DNA from: an uncultured Rhizobiaceae group bacterium
Lineage (GTDB): Bacteria; Pseudomonadota; Alphaproteobacteria; Rhizobiales; Rhizobiaceae
Direction: 5' to 3'
DNA: 14,529 nt
Assembly (NCBI GenBank): GCA_937951455.1
Contig: CALFBU010000094.1
Location: forward strand, 1 to 14,529
The position numbers and the translations under genes are program-made. The notes below the pieces were generated by a model, which saw only the letters and a list, made by a program, of their open reading frames with translations, was not told the DNA's origin and did no database searches. Each line of letters starts with the position of its first letter. Position 1 is the stretch's first letter. Below, one piece after another: positions 6,344-13,344 of the stretch.

Positions 6344-7690
6344 TTATGTCTTTTTACGCTTGCGCTTTGATGACTTGCGGCAAGGGTGATGCCAATCGCG
6401 TTTTGAGCCGATATCAAAATGAACCGATTTTGTTCTGCAATAAGTGCCAACGCCACCACGACCGGGAAGAGTTCTCAAGTATTTGGCAAGGTTCCACTTG
6501 GAGACGCCTTCTACTTGAATATCCACTGCTTTACAGAATATATGTTGTGAGTTTCTAGCGCCGCCAGCACGTCGATTGCCCTTTGGGCTGCGATATCCGG
6601 AGGTAATTATGGGTTTTTTACCGTAACGTCTTTCAACCTGCTTTAGAATTCTCAAAACACCAGGCTTTAGACAAGCAACTTGCACTTTTGAATGTTGAAC
6701 ACGCAATCCATTTGGTGAAAGGCGTCCCAGAGAACCAAGCGATGCAACTTGTGTTGTGTTATCGGGTTTCTCAGCTATCGCAGCTTCATTCTTGATGCCA
6801 AAAATTTCATTATTCGACTTTACACCCGGCAAACCACTAGCGCTGTCGTTCACACTTGTGCGGGCACTTGCAACAATTGTTTTGGGTTTTGTAATTTTTC
6901 GTTTTGGGCGTTGAGCCACCGAATTAGCCGTAGAAATTCTAGATGAAGCGCGTGCACCTCTGTCTACTCTTGGTTTATTTAAACTGACGGCAGGACGTGG
7001 CGTTTTTTCTTTTGGTTCAAACAGTTTTTCAAAAAAAGTTTTCTTTTTAACAGTTTCGGTCTGAGGTGCTGTAACACTTGGTGCAGTTTCCACAGTCGGT
7101 GACAAGGATGCCACTTCAACAGATTGTTGTGTATTTGACGACACGGCTGTTGCTGTATTTTGACTTGTAGCAGCGGGGCTTGGTACCGGCGTTACTGTTG
7201 CTGGAGTTGGAGTTGAAGCAGCTTGAGCAGTGTTTTGTGGAACAGTAGTTTGAACTGAAGTTGTTTCATTTGTAGCAGGCTGAGTTGCCGCTGCAATCAC
7301 ATTTGCCGTTGGTACTTGGGAAGGGGCTGGGCTAACGGCAAGTGTTGTAGGCGTTTGAATAGCTGTCTGTGCGGTTTGTGCATTTGGCGTGACATTGCTT
7401 GCTTGTGCAACATTAGCAGATGGGCGCGGTGCCTTGATGGGTATTTGGTTGTTGGCAGAGATCGCAACAGGATTTGAATTAGCCGTACTGTCACCAGCGA
7501 GTGAAACACCCGTAGGAACTGGCTGTGTAATTTCTTGCCCGTTAAAATCGAGTGCAGATTGTTGAGAAACACATCCAGAAACAGCCAAAATTGCAAAAGT
7601 ACTCGCAAGTCCTTTAGCACATCTGGAAAAAATCGTGTCTTTTCTTGCATGGGGCAAGCCAAAGCCAATATGTTTTATGTTCCTGTACAA
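6344..7690 (-). CDS. Lipoprotein with M15/YcbK-like peptidase domain
   Basis: The 448-residue product begins with a basic segment, a hydrophobic helix and a lipobox AVSGC with C40 as the lipidation site. Residues about 41-330 are low-complexity, rich in Ala, Thr, Pro, Gln, Ser and Val, with basic stretches near 214-272. The C-terminal domain (about 328-438) resembles peptidase M15A/YcbK: 'ITSGYRSPKGNRRAGGARNS' (362-381), QH (H383), AVD (D390) and VHFDIG (H424) supply the three zinc ligands. Such enzymes cleave or trim peptidoglycan cross-links, so the protein is probably a cell-wall hydrolase held at the outer membrane with a wall-spanning tether. The four cysteines of the domain (340, 386, 418, 437) could form disulfides. 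The start is uncertain: no ATG precedes the signal, the TTG at 7690 lacks a well-spaced ribosome site, and TTG at 7657 would shorten the n-region while keeping the lipobox. Confidence 0.78.
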   Translation of the reverse strand: MYRNIKHIGFGLPHARKDTIFSRCAKGLASTFAILAVSGCVSQQSALDFNGQEITQPVPTGVSLAGDSTANSNPVAISANNQIPIKAPRPSANVAQASNVTPNAQTAQTAIQTPTTLAVSPAPSQVPTANVIAAATQPATNETTSVQTTVPQNTAQAASTPTPATVTPVPSPAATSQNTATAVSSNTQQSVEVASLSPTVETAPSVTAPQTETVKKKTFFEKLFEPKEKTPRPAVSLNKPRVDRGARASSRISTANSVAQRPKRKITKPKTIVASARTSVNDSASGLPGVKSNNEIFGIKNEAAIAEKPDNTTQVASLGSLGRLSPNGLRVQHSKVQVACLKPGVLRILKQVERRYGKKPIITSGYRSPKGNRRAGGARNSQHIFCKAVDIQVEGVSKWNLAKYLRTLPGRGGVGTYCRTKSVHFDIGSKRDWHHPCRKSSKRKRKKT

Positions 7691-7857
7691 ACTTCCAGCT
7701 TGCCCTTGATGTCTAGTTTTTGTTCGCGCGAGATGAATGTGAATTTATTAATAAAATCAAACTCAAATATGAATTTTCAGCCGTTTTCAATTTGCAGCAT
7801 TTATAGTTAACAAAACGTAATAGTTAGTTAAAATATGCGCAAACCAAAGCCCAACGC

Positions 7858-7871
7858 TTAGCTATAGCTAA
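7858..7871. repeat. Perfect 14-bp palindrome TTAGCTATAGCTAA
   Basis: The sequence is its own reverse complement and lies in the 246-bp gap between the lipoprotein start (7690) and the glyoxalase stop (7937). The rest of this gap is AT-rich with no gene visible. The palindrome could be an operator for the lipoprotein gene, though it is about 170 bp from its start. Confidence 0.35.
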
Positions 7872-7936
7872 AATAAGGCTGAAAAAAGTCATATTTGGAT
7901 TCTCACAACATTAATAGACTGGATATTTGACAGCTT

Positions 7937-8389
7937 CTACCACTCGCCTGTATTTTCCATACTTTTCCATGGCTCAATTGGCTCCAGGGCGTCGCCTTTT
8001 TGTAGTAATTCGATTGAAATACCATCAGGTGAACGAACAAATGCCATATAGCCATCACGGGGCGGGCGATTGATAGTTATACCTTTTTCCATGAGGTCTG
8101 CGCATGTTTTATGAATATTATCGACGGCATAAGCCAAGTGTCCGAAGTTTCTGCCGCCTTTATAATCTTCCGAATCCCAGTTGTACGTCAGCTCCAAACA
8201 AGGTGTCCGATCCGTACTAGCCTTGTCTTTGTTTGAATCCAAATCGTCAGGGGCACTCAGGAATATATTGGTAAAACGACCCGCATCATTGTCATAGCGA
8301 TAGACCTCAACCATCCCTAATTTGGCACAATAAAAGTCGAGTGATTCTTCCAAATTTTTGATCCGAACCATAGCGTGAAGGTATTTCAT
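7937..8389 (-). CDS. gloA: Glyoxalase I (lactoylglutathione lyase)
   Basis: The 150-residue protein is a VOC-fold glyoxalase I, which isomerises the methylglyoxal-glutathione hemithioacetal to S-lactoylglutathione. The expected metal ligands are H5 (LHAMVRI), E66 (CLELTYNWD), H84 (FGHLAYAVD) and E127 (ISIELLQ), the pattern of E. coli GloA (H5, E56, H74, E122), with about ten extra residues between the first two ligands, around 47-62. '[18 protein letters not shown]' and '[10 protein letters not shown]' are family signatures. The enzyme is cytoplasmic and detoxifies methylglyoxal. It is a single gene with AT-rich gaps on both sides, divergent from the cold-shock gene across 170 bp. The ATG at 8389 has a modest AAAGAGAA ribosome site and agrees with the family N-terminus. 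Confidence 0.92.
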   Translation of the reverse strand: MKYLHAMVRIKNLEESLDFYCAKLGMVEVYRYDNDAGRFTNIFLSAPDDLDSNKDKASTDRTPCLELTYNWDSEDYKGGRNFGHLAYAVDNIHKTCADLMEKGITINRPPRDGYMAFVRSPDGISIELLQKGDALEPIEPWKSMENTGEW

Positions 8390-8484
8390 TGATTTTCTCT
8401 TTCTGCTTTTCCCAATTTTCTGTGGATTTAGATATTACTTTTGCACAGTCTGGCAAGAGTTTAGGCTTTTTTTACGTTTAGTAC

Positions 8485-8515
8485 TTGCAGGCCTGACCTA
8501 CACAAGTGCTATTAT
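8485..8515 (+). promoter_or_regulatory. Candidate promoter of the cold-shock gene
   Basis: TTGCAG (8485-8490) and a CTATTAT stretch (8509-8515), giving an 18- or 19-bp spacer depending on the hexamer, fit an alphaproteobacterial housekeeping promoter. The start site near 8522 would leave a leader of about 40 bases before the ATG at 8560. Confidence 0.4.
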
Positions 8516-8559
8516 GAAACAGAATCAGTTTTTAGTAGTGCGGTGATTGAGAGTAAGCG

Positions 8560-9141
8560 ATGACGGGGGATAAAAATAATCTGGACTTTGACGCCTCTAA
8601 AAAGGGTAGCTCTGTTGATGGGGAAACAGCAGAAGTAGTCGAGATTGCCGGTTTTATCAAATGGTTTGATGTGTCCAAGGGTTTTGGATTTATTGTACCC
8701 GATGAAAAAATATCAGATGTTCTTATCCATGTAACTACTCTTCGCAGAGATGGTTTTCAAACCGCTTTAGAGGGCTCTCGCATCGTTTGCGAAGTTGTAA
8801 AGCGTGAACGAGGCTTTCAGGCTTTCCGTGTTTTATCAATGGATGATTCTACAGCCACTCACCCTTTACAAAAAGAGGGTGGTAAAACACATTTTGATGT
8901 TAAGGCTGACAGTGATCTTGAACGTGTTCAGGTTAAATGGTTCAACAGAAATAAAGGCTATGGGTTCGTAACGCGTGGGAGCGAAGACATTTTTGTTCAC
9001 ATGGAAACCTTACGTCGTTTTGGTCTAACTGAATTGCGTCCCGGTCAATATGTATTGGTTAGATTTGGCAACGGTCCAAAAGGCCTCATGGCAGCGGAAA
9101 TTTTCCCTGACAATGAAGATAGAACAATCCAAACAAACTGA
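8560..9141 (+). CDS. Two-domain cold-shock protein
   Basis: The 193-residue protein carries two cold-shock domains, about residues 29-94 and 123-183, joined by a polar linker. Domain 1 has [15 protein letters not shown] with RNP1 KGFGFI (40-45) and an altered RNP2 VLIHV (54-58). Domain 2 has [13 protein letters not shown] with RNP1 KGYGFV (132-137) and RNP2 IFVHM (144-148). These motifs bind single-stranded RNA or DNA, so a role as RNA chaperone or in post-transcriptional control is likely. Double-CSD proteins of this size are common in Rhizobiales, and the first domain is more divergent, as here. The next gene is DUF192, 142 bp downstream in the same direction, a neighbour pair I recognise from that group. 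Confidence 0.92.
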   Translation: MTGDKNNLDFDASKKGSSVDGETAEVVEIAGFIKWFDVSKGFGFIVPDEKISDVLIHVTTLRRDGFQTALEGSRIVCEVVKRERGFQAFRVLSMDDSTATHPLQKEGGKTHFDVKADSDLERVQVKWFNRNKGYGFVTRGSEDIFVHMETLRRFGLTELRPGQYVLVRFGNGPKGLMAAEIFPDNEDRTIQTN

Positions 9142-9283
9142 TTTACCTTAGGTTGTGTTCACTTATCACTCAGTGTTGCCATAGTTAGAGTCTACTTCAT
9201 TAGCGCTGAATAAGTGATTCAAACGATTGGAAAAACTCTCTATCGTGTTTGATCCAACGTAATATCGAAAGTGACTTTAACCC

Positions 9284-9772
9284 GTGATTTCACAACCAGC
9301 TATAAAAGCCATCCTTTCTTTGTTCCAAGCACTACTATTCCTTTTGATTACAACAGTAAGTTTTGCTCAGCCAGAGCCGGATACTGATGCAGTCTTTCCG
9401 GTAGAGTCGCTGGAAATTGTCACCAGCAATGGTTCTTTCCAGTTTTCAGTTGAAATCGCTGATGAGAGCGAGGAGCGTAGCAGGGGGCTGATGTTCCGCG
9501 AAACCATGTTGCCGACACACGGAATGCTGTTTGATTTTGGCGAAACTGCCCCGATCATGATGTGGATGAAAAATACGCCACTTTCCCTTGATATGTTGTT
9601 CATCAAAGAAGACGGAACGATTGCCCGCATTGCAAATAATACAAAGCCGTTCTCTACTGCCATAATTTCCTCAGGCGAGCCTGTATCGCATGTCCTTGAA
9701 TTAAACGCAGGAATAGCCAAACAAATAGGTGCAAAGCCGGGCGACCGAATTATGCACGCGTTTTTTGAATAG
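9284..9772 (+). CDS. Exported DUF192 protein
   Basis: The 162-residue product has a signal-like N-terminus (hydrophobic about 8-27, likely cleavage after SFA, residue 28) followed by a DUF192 domain (about 44-160). The domain shows 'VEIADESEERSRGLMFRETM', 'GMLFDFGETAPIMMWMKNT', 'LDMLFIKEDGTI', 'VLELNAG' and 'GAKPGDRI', all typical of the family. DUF192 proteins are small, mostly periplasmic, and of unknown biochemical function. The start is a GTG at 9284 with a weak ribosome site (GAAAG about 10 bases upstream). It is chosen because it gives a complete signal peptide and no ATG lies between it and the domain. It follows the cold-shock gene and precedes tRNA-Pro in a conserved arrangement. Confidence 0.87.
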   Translation: MISQPAIKAILSLFQALLFLLITTVSFAQPEPDTDAVFPVESLEIVTSNGSFQFSVEIADESEERSRGLMFRETMLPTHGMLFDFGETAPIMMWMKNTPLSLDMLFIKEDGTIARIANNTKPFSTAIISSGEPVSHVLELNAGIAKQIGAKPGDRIMHAFFE

Positions 9773-9866
9773 TAGTTAGTAATAAAGTCATTTTATTCAA
9801 TTTATGTGCATTTCTGGCTTGCGTGAAATTACGGGTCAGTGTAGTGAATGCCTCGACTTGATAAGT

Positions 9867-9943
<77 letters not shown>

Positions 9944-9978
9944 TCAAGGCTCATTCCTGAAACAAGTTGATGGAAAAT

Positions 9979-10284
9979 ATGTCCGCAAGAATTTTCAAAC
10001 CCGCAAAAACCGCTATGCAGTCTGGCAAAGCCAAGACCGATGGCTGGGTTTTGGAGTTTGAAGCGCAGAGTGCGCGGCAGGTTGAGCCGTTAATGGGCTA
10101 CACCAGTTCTTCGGACACTAAATCTCAAATCAAGCTTCAGTTTAAAACGCTGGAAGATGCCAAAGCCTACGCAGAAAAAAACGGCATTGCTTATTCGGTA
10201 CAAAAACCACAAAAAGCAAAACGTCGGGTTATGTCATACGCAGAAAACTTCAGCACAGACCGTTCTTTGCCTTGGACACATTAA
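9979..10284 (+). CDS. NDUFS4-like ETC complex I subunit
   Basis: The 101-residue product belongs to the ETC complex I subunit family (PF04800), the bacterial equivalent of the 18-kDa NDUFS4 accessory subunit of NADH:ubiquinone oxidoreductase. It opens with MSARIFKPAKTAMQSGKAKT, then WVLEFE, 'PLMGYTSSSDTKSQIKLQF', EDAKAYAEKNGI and the terminal YAENFSTDRSLPWTH, all close to alphaproteobacterial members. In-frame TTG and ATG codons exist at 9967 and 9970. The ATG at 9979 fits the family N-terminus and has GGA a few bases upstream, so it is chosen. The protein probably stabilises the peripheral arm of complex I on the cytoplasmic face. It lies between tRNA-Pro (36 bp upstream) and tRNA-Arg (80 bp downstream) and may be co-transcribed with the former. 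Confidence 0.9.
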   Translation: MSARIFKPAKTAMQSGKAKTDGWVLEFEAQSARQVEPLMGYTSSSDTKSQIKLQFKTLEDAKAYAEKNGIAYSVQKPQKAKRRVMSYAENFSTDRSLPWTH

Positions 10285-10324
10285 TTCAGGTTTGATAATT
10301 AAGGAATTAATCCAAATCTGCGAC

Positions 10325-10352
10325 TTGTCAGAATCATCCAAAACTTGATACA
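10325..10352 (+). promoter_or_regulatory. Candidate promoter of tRNA-Arg
   Basis: TTGTCA (10325-10330) and GATACA (10347-10352) are 16 bp apart, with the tRNA 5' end 12 bp after the -10 box. The arrangement matches that of the tRNA-Glu promoter in this window. Confidence 0.55.
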
Positions 10353-10363
10353 CAGTTCGCAAT

Positions 10364-10440
10364 GGTCCCTTAGCTCAGCTGGATAGAGCGTCTGCCTTCT
10401 AAGCAGAATGTCGGAGGTTCGAATCCTCCAGGGATCACCA
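10364..10440 (+). tRNA. tRNA-Arg (anticodon TCT)
   Basis: The 77-base cloverleaf has acceptor GGTCCCT pairing with AGGGATC (one G-T pair) and an encoded ACCA end. The anticodon stem TCTGC/GCAGA encloses CTTCTAA, giving anticodon TCT, which reads AGA/AGG. The T arm is GGAGGTTCGAATCCTCC. Confidence 0.96.
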
Positions 10441-10449
10441 TTTTCATTT

Positions 10450-10478
10450 CAATAATGTTTTCTTCTGTTTGATTATTG
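10450..10478 (+). terminator. AT-rich inverted repeat after tRNA-Arg
   Basis: CAATAAT (10450-10456) and ATTATTG (10472-10478) are inverted across 15 T-rich bases, starting 10 bp after the tRNA. The stem is weak; it could end the tRNA transcript or be chance. Confidence 0.25.
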
Positions 10479-10584
10479 CGAAATATAATGCTGAAACTTG
10501 AAGTTCAAATATTTAGAATTTTGCGCTTAAAGTGCTGAAAAGTCTCAAAAATCGGCTATTTACACTGTCTTAAGGGTGTTTTTG

Positions 10585-10612
10585 TATACTATTCGCATAT
10601 AGCAAAAAGGGA
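10585..10612 (+). promoter_or_regulatory. Candidate -10 box and ribosome site of the 43-residue gene
   Basis: TATACT (10585-10590) is a near-consensus -10 box, with a poorly spaced TTTACA upstream as the only -35 candidate. A strong ribosome site, AAAAAGGGA, ends at 10612, 8 nt before the ATG at 10621. Confidence 0.4.
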
Positions 10613-10620
10613 TAAGCCAA

Positions 10621-10752
10621 ATGTCTAAAGTGCGATCACAAGAAGACAGAAGAAAAACTGATAGACGCGTAGAACAAAAACCCAAGAATGAGCCGATTGC
10701 TGTCGAGCGTAGAACTGGCGAAAACCGTTCTGGTAAAGACAGGCGCGCCTAG
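10621..10752 (+). CDS. Small basic peptide with (D/E)RR repeats
   Basis: The 43-residue peptide starts MSKVRSQEDRRKTDRR and ends GKDRRA. It contains ten arginines and five lysines against eight acidic residues, and four (D/E)RR triplets at residues 9-11, 14-16, 29-31 and 40-42. It has no cysteine, no aromatic residue and no hydrophobic segment, so it is likely an intrinsically disordered, soluble, nucleic-acid- or protein-binding peptide. I do not recognise a family; RRxxDRR strings also occur before PilZ domains, but no such domain follows. A strong ribosome site and a near-consensus -10 box support a real gene. It lies between tRNA-Arg and the convergent GST gene. Its shortness makes the call tentative. 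Confidence 0.55.
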   Translation: MSKVRSQEDRRKTDRRVEQKPKNEPIAVERRTGENRSGKDRRA

Positions 10753-10774
10753 AACTAAAATCCCATAAAATGAA

Positions 10775-10807
10775 TACCGCCCAAGCCAATTAAAAGCTGG
10801 AGCGGTA
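10775..10807. terminator. Hairpin between the small peptide gene and the GST gene
   Basis: TACCGC (10775-10780) pairs with GCGGTA (10802-10807), with an inner CCA/TGG extending the stem after a bulge. It sits in the 62-bp gap between convergent stops at 10752 and 10815. The minus-strand continuation is moderately T-rich, so it may end the GST transcript. No strong T-run is present. Confidence 0.4.
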
Positions 10808-10814
10808 AATTACA

Positions 10815-11504
10815 TTATGTGTTGTTGACAGTGGGCGCATTGGCAGCGTCGCCGTCATACATAGCGCTGATACGATCAAACCACTTGCCTACGTTTGTGC
10901 TTTCATCGACTGGGCGATAAGCAACAACATCAATCCACTTTAGAACACCAAACAACGTATAGTCTGCATAGGTAGGTGCATCACCGCCGAGGTAATCGCT
11001 TGTGCCTAACGTGGCTTCAAAAACGCCCAGTCCTTTCGCAAGTGCTGCCTTGGCTGCGTCCTTGTCGCCATTATTGATATCGACAAGCTTTTTGCCGAAT
11101 TTGGCTTCACGTGTTTCGATGAAATATGCAGCGCTTTCGTCATCTATGATTTGGGACACGGGATAAATCGCCATGGACACAGCAGTTGCAAAAATCATCA
11201 TGTTGCAAATGTTGCTGACAAGTTGTGCATGCGCTTCGGCTTCCGCGTCTTTCATCAACATCGGCTTGTCGGGGTATTGCGCATCAAGATACTTGGCAAT
11301 CTCCCAACTGTCTGAAACCATTTTGCCATTGTCATAAATTGCAGGAACGGTTTTATGCTCTTTGGTGTCGCGGTCTCTGAACTGCCAGGCAATCGATTCA
11401 AAATCAACGCCCTTGTGCAAGAGCGCCATACGCGTGCGCCAGACGAAGGGGCTGAATTTAATGTCTTTGTTTTCAGCGGCAAGTTCGTAAAATTCAATGG
11501 TCAT
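10815..11504 (-). CDS. Glutathione S-transferase, LigE/LigF-like
   Basis: The 229-residue protein has an N-terminal thioredoxin-like GST domain and a helical C-terminal domain (about 90-215). Key features are 'KFSPFVWRTRMALLHKGVDF' (16-35) with S18 as a likely glutathione-activating residue, the cis-proline 'TVPAIYDNG' (52-60) and 'VSDSWEIAKYLD' (63-74) that binds the gamma-glutamyl part of glutathione. The FSPFxWRTxMAL pattern and SDSWxIAxYLD resemble the beta-etherase-like group (LigE/LigF relatives). That group has broad conjugation, isomerase or thiol-lysis activity, and no lignin role is implied here. It is cytoplasmic. It diverges from the mttB-like gene across 229 bp; a perfect palindrome lies 60 bp before its start, suggesting dedicated control. 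Confidence 0.87.
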   Translation of the reverse strand: MTIEFYELAAENKDIKFSPFVWRTRMALLHKGVDFESIAWQFRDRDTKEHKTVPAIYDNGKMVSDSWEIAKYLDAQYPDKPMLMKDAEAEAHAQLVSNICNMMIFATAVSMAIYPVSQIIDDESAAYFIETREAKFGKKLVDINNGDKDAAKAALAKGLGVFEATLGTSDYLGGDAPTYADYTLFGVLKWIDVVAYRPVDESTNVGKWFDRISAMYDGDAANAPTVNNT

Positions 11505-11563
11505 ATTGGTTTCCGTAATGTGTTGAGTATCAAGAAATCTGTAGCACTTTTCTGGCTCATGCT

Positions 11564-11580
11564 ACGACTAAATTAGTCGT
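11564..11580. promoter_or_regulatory. Perfect 17-bp palindrome, candidate operator
   Basis: ACGACTAA (11564-11571) and TTAGTCGT (11573-11580) are exact inverse complements around one central A. It lies 60 bp before the GST start and 154 bp before the mttB-like start, the right place to overlap a GST promoter. An ACTA-TAGT core recalls sites bound by small winged-helix regulators (MarR or HxlR type), but no such gene is in the window. Confidence 0.6.
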
Positions 11581-11733
11581 GATATAAAGTTTTAAAGAAG
11601 CATTTTGATTGTGCCAATTTAGAGCGATATGTGAAAATATTCTAATACCGCACATGCTGTCGTATTTTTCTGATTGCATTCTGCCAAGACGGTGCGAAAC
11701 TCGTTAAATGTATTGACGTGAATGGGAGAAAAC

Positions 11734-13332
11734 ATGTCCATCGAAGAGATTCAGTCAGAAGACAACGCACCGAAGCGAAGCGCTAGGCGAGGGCGAGGTG
11801 GTGGACGTGCAGGTAACAAGCGCGGGCAGGGTGCGGCGATAAAGCAAATTCCTTGGAGTGTCCCCCAAAATCATGACAAGCCAACCGAGCCACTGCCGCC
11901 GGAAGGTGTTGAGGCCGTCCACAATGCTGCGATGCGTGTGCTAGAGGAAATCGGGATCGAATTTCTAAATCTGGAGGCTGCAGAAATTTTGAAAGCCCAT
12001 GGCGCAGAACTCTCCAACATCACGAAAGAAAGCGCGTTGGTAAAGATGGACCGTGCGATGGTGATGGAAAAATTGAAGACCGTACCTTCGCAATTTACAC
12101 TAACGCCAAGAAATACAGATCGAAAAATTACAATTGGTGGCAATCATATTGTCTTTGGCAATGTGTCTTCGCCACCAAATTATTCAAATCTGGATGAAGG
12201 GCGCAAAGTCGGCAATCGCAAGGCCTATCAGGATTTCATCAAGCTAACGCAATATTTCAATTGTCTGCATTTTGCAGGTGGCTATCCTGTAGAGCCAATG
12301 GATATTCATCCCTCTATTCGCCATCTTGATTGTCTCTATGATAAACTGACGATGACGGATAAAGTCGTCCACGCTTATTCACTTGGCAAAGAGCGTGTCG
12401 AAGACGTGATGGAGATGACGCGCATTGCGGGCGGGCTAACGCATGAAGAGTTTGACGCAACGCCGCGCATGTACACAAACATCAATTCGACTTCGCCGCT
12501 AAAGCACGATCATCCGATGCTGGATGGCTTGATGCGTCTTGCACGACGTGGCCAGCCAACAGTCGTGACGCCGTTTACCTTGGCGGGTGCGATGTCGCCG
12601 ATTACATTGGCAGGGACGGTTGCACAATCGATAGCAGAGGCGCTTATCGCGGTTGTGTTAATACAATGCGTTAATCCAGGGTGTCCTGCAGCGATTGGTA
12701 CATTTTCTTCCAACGTTGATATGAAAACGGGTGCGCCAGCTTTCGGCACACCGGATTACATGCGCACAACGCAAATGACTGGGCAGATGGCGCGTTATTA
12801 CAACATACCGTTAAGAGCATCCAACACATGCGTTGCCAACGCACCTGACAATCAGGCAACTTGGGAAAGTTCTCATTCTTTATTTGCAGCTATGACTTCT
12901 GGCGTGAACATGGTCTATCATGCAGCCGGCTGGCTAGAAGGTGGGCTATGTGCTTCTTATGAAAAATTCATCATGGATTGTGAACAGCTTCAGCAAATGA
13001 TCACTTACATGGACAAGCCTGTTAAATGGGATGAGCAGGAATTGGCACTTGATGCCATGGCAGAAGTAGGTCACGGCGGCCATTTCTTTGGCATTCAGCA
13101 TACGCAAGACAGATACGAAACAGCCTTTTACGATCCTTTCCTCTCTGACTGGTCAAATTTTGAAAATTGGGAAGACAGAGGCGCAGAACTCACAGTAACC
13201 AGAGCCAACAAGATCTGGAAGCAAATTCTCAATGAGTTCGAAGCTCCGCCATTGGACGAAGCCATTCGGGAAGAATTGGAAGCCTTTGTGATCAAGCGCA
13301 AGGAAGAAGGCGGCGCACCGACAGACTTTTAA
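11734..13332 (+). CDS. MttB-superfamily methyltransferase homologue (non-pyrrolysine)
   Basis: The 532-residue protein belongs to the trimethylamine methyltransferase (MttB) family. Such enzymes demethylate quaternary or tertiary amines and pass the methyl group to a corrinoid protein. Visible segments include 'VHNAAMRVLEEIGIEF', 'CLHFAGGYPVEPMDIHPSIR', 'TPFTLAGAMSPITLAGTVAQ', 'GTFSSNVDMKTGAPAFGTPD', 'NAPDNQATWESSHSLFAAMT' and a C-terminal 'EVGHGGHFFGIQHTQDRYET'. There is no in-frame TAG, so no pyrrolysine: it groups with bacterial MttB/MtgB-like enzymes that use substrates such as glycine betaine, or with unassigned ones. The N-terminus is a basic Arg/Gly-rich tail (residues 13-35). An ATG at 11722 is in frame, but GGGAG (11724-11728) lies just before the ATG at 11734, which is chosen. 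No corrinoid protein is visible nearby. The cupin gene follows after 12 bp. Confidence 0.88.
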   Translation: MSIEEIQSEDNAPKRSARRGRGGGRAGNKRGQGAAIKQIPWSVPQNHDKPTEPLPPEGVEAVHNAAMRVLEEIGIEFLNLEAAEILKAHGAELSNITKESALVKMDRAMVMEKLKTVPSQFTLTPRNTDRKITIGGNHIVFGNVSSPPNYSNLDEGRKVGNRKAYQDFIKLTQYFNCLHFAGGYPVEPMDIHPSIRHLDCLYDKLTMTDKVVHAYSLGKERVEDVMEMTRIAGGLTHEEFDATPRMYTNINSTSPLKHDHPMLDGLMRLARRGQPTVVTPFTLAGAMSPITLAGTVAQSIAEALIAVVLIQCVNPGCPAAIGTFSSNVDMKTGAPAFGTPDYMRTTQMTGQMARYYNIPLRASNTCVANAPDNQATWESSHSLFAAMTSGVNMVYHAAGWLEGGLCASYEKFIMDCEQLQQMITYMDKPVKWDEQELALDAMAEVGHGGHFFGIQHTQDRYETAFYDPFLSDWSNFENWEDRGAELTVTRANKIWKQILNEFEAPPLDEAIREELEAFVIKRKEEGGAPTDF

Positions 13333-13344
13333 AGGATTGCGTCT

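Noticed and set aside
11734..13332. Possible pyrrolysine-containing trimethylamine methyltransferase
   Set aside because: The frame reads through with no internal TAG, so this is a non-pyrrolysine family member; trimethylamine as substrate is not supported.
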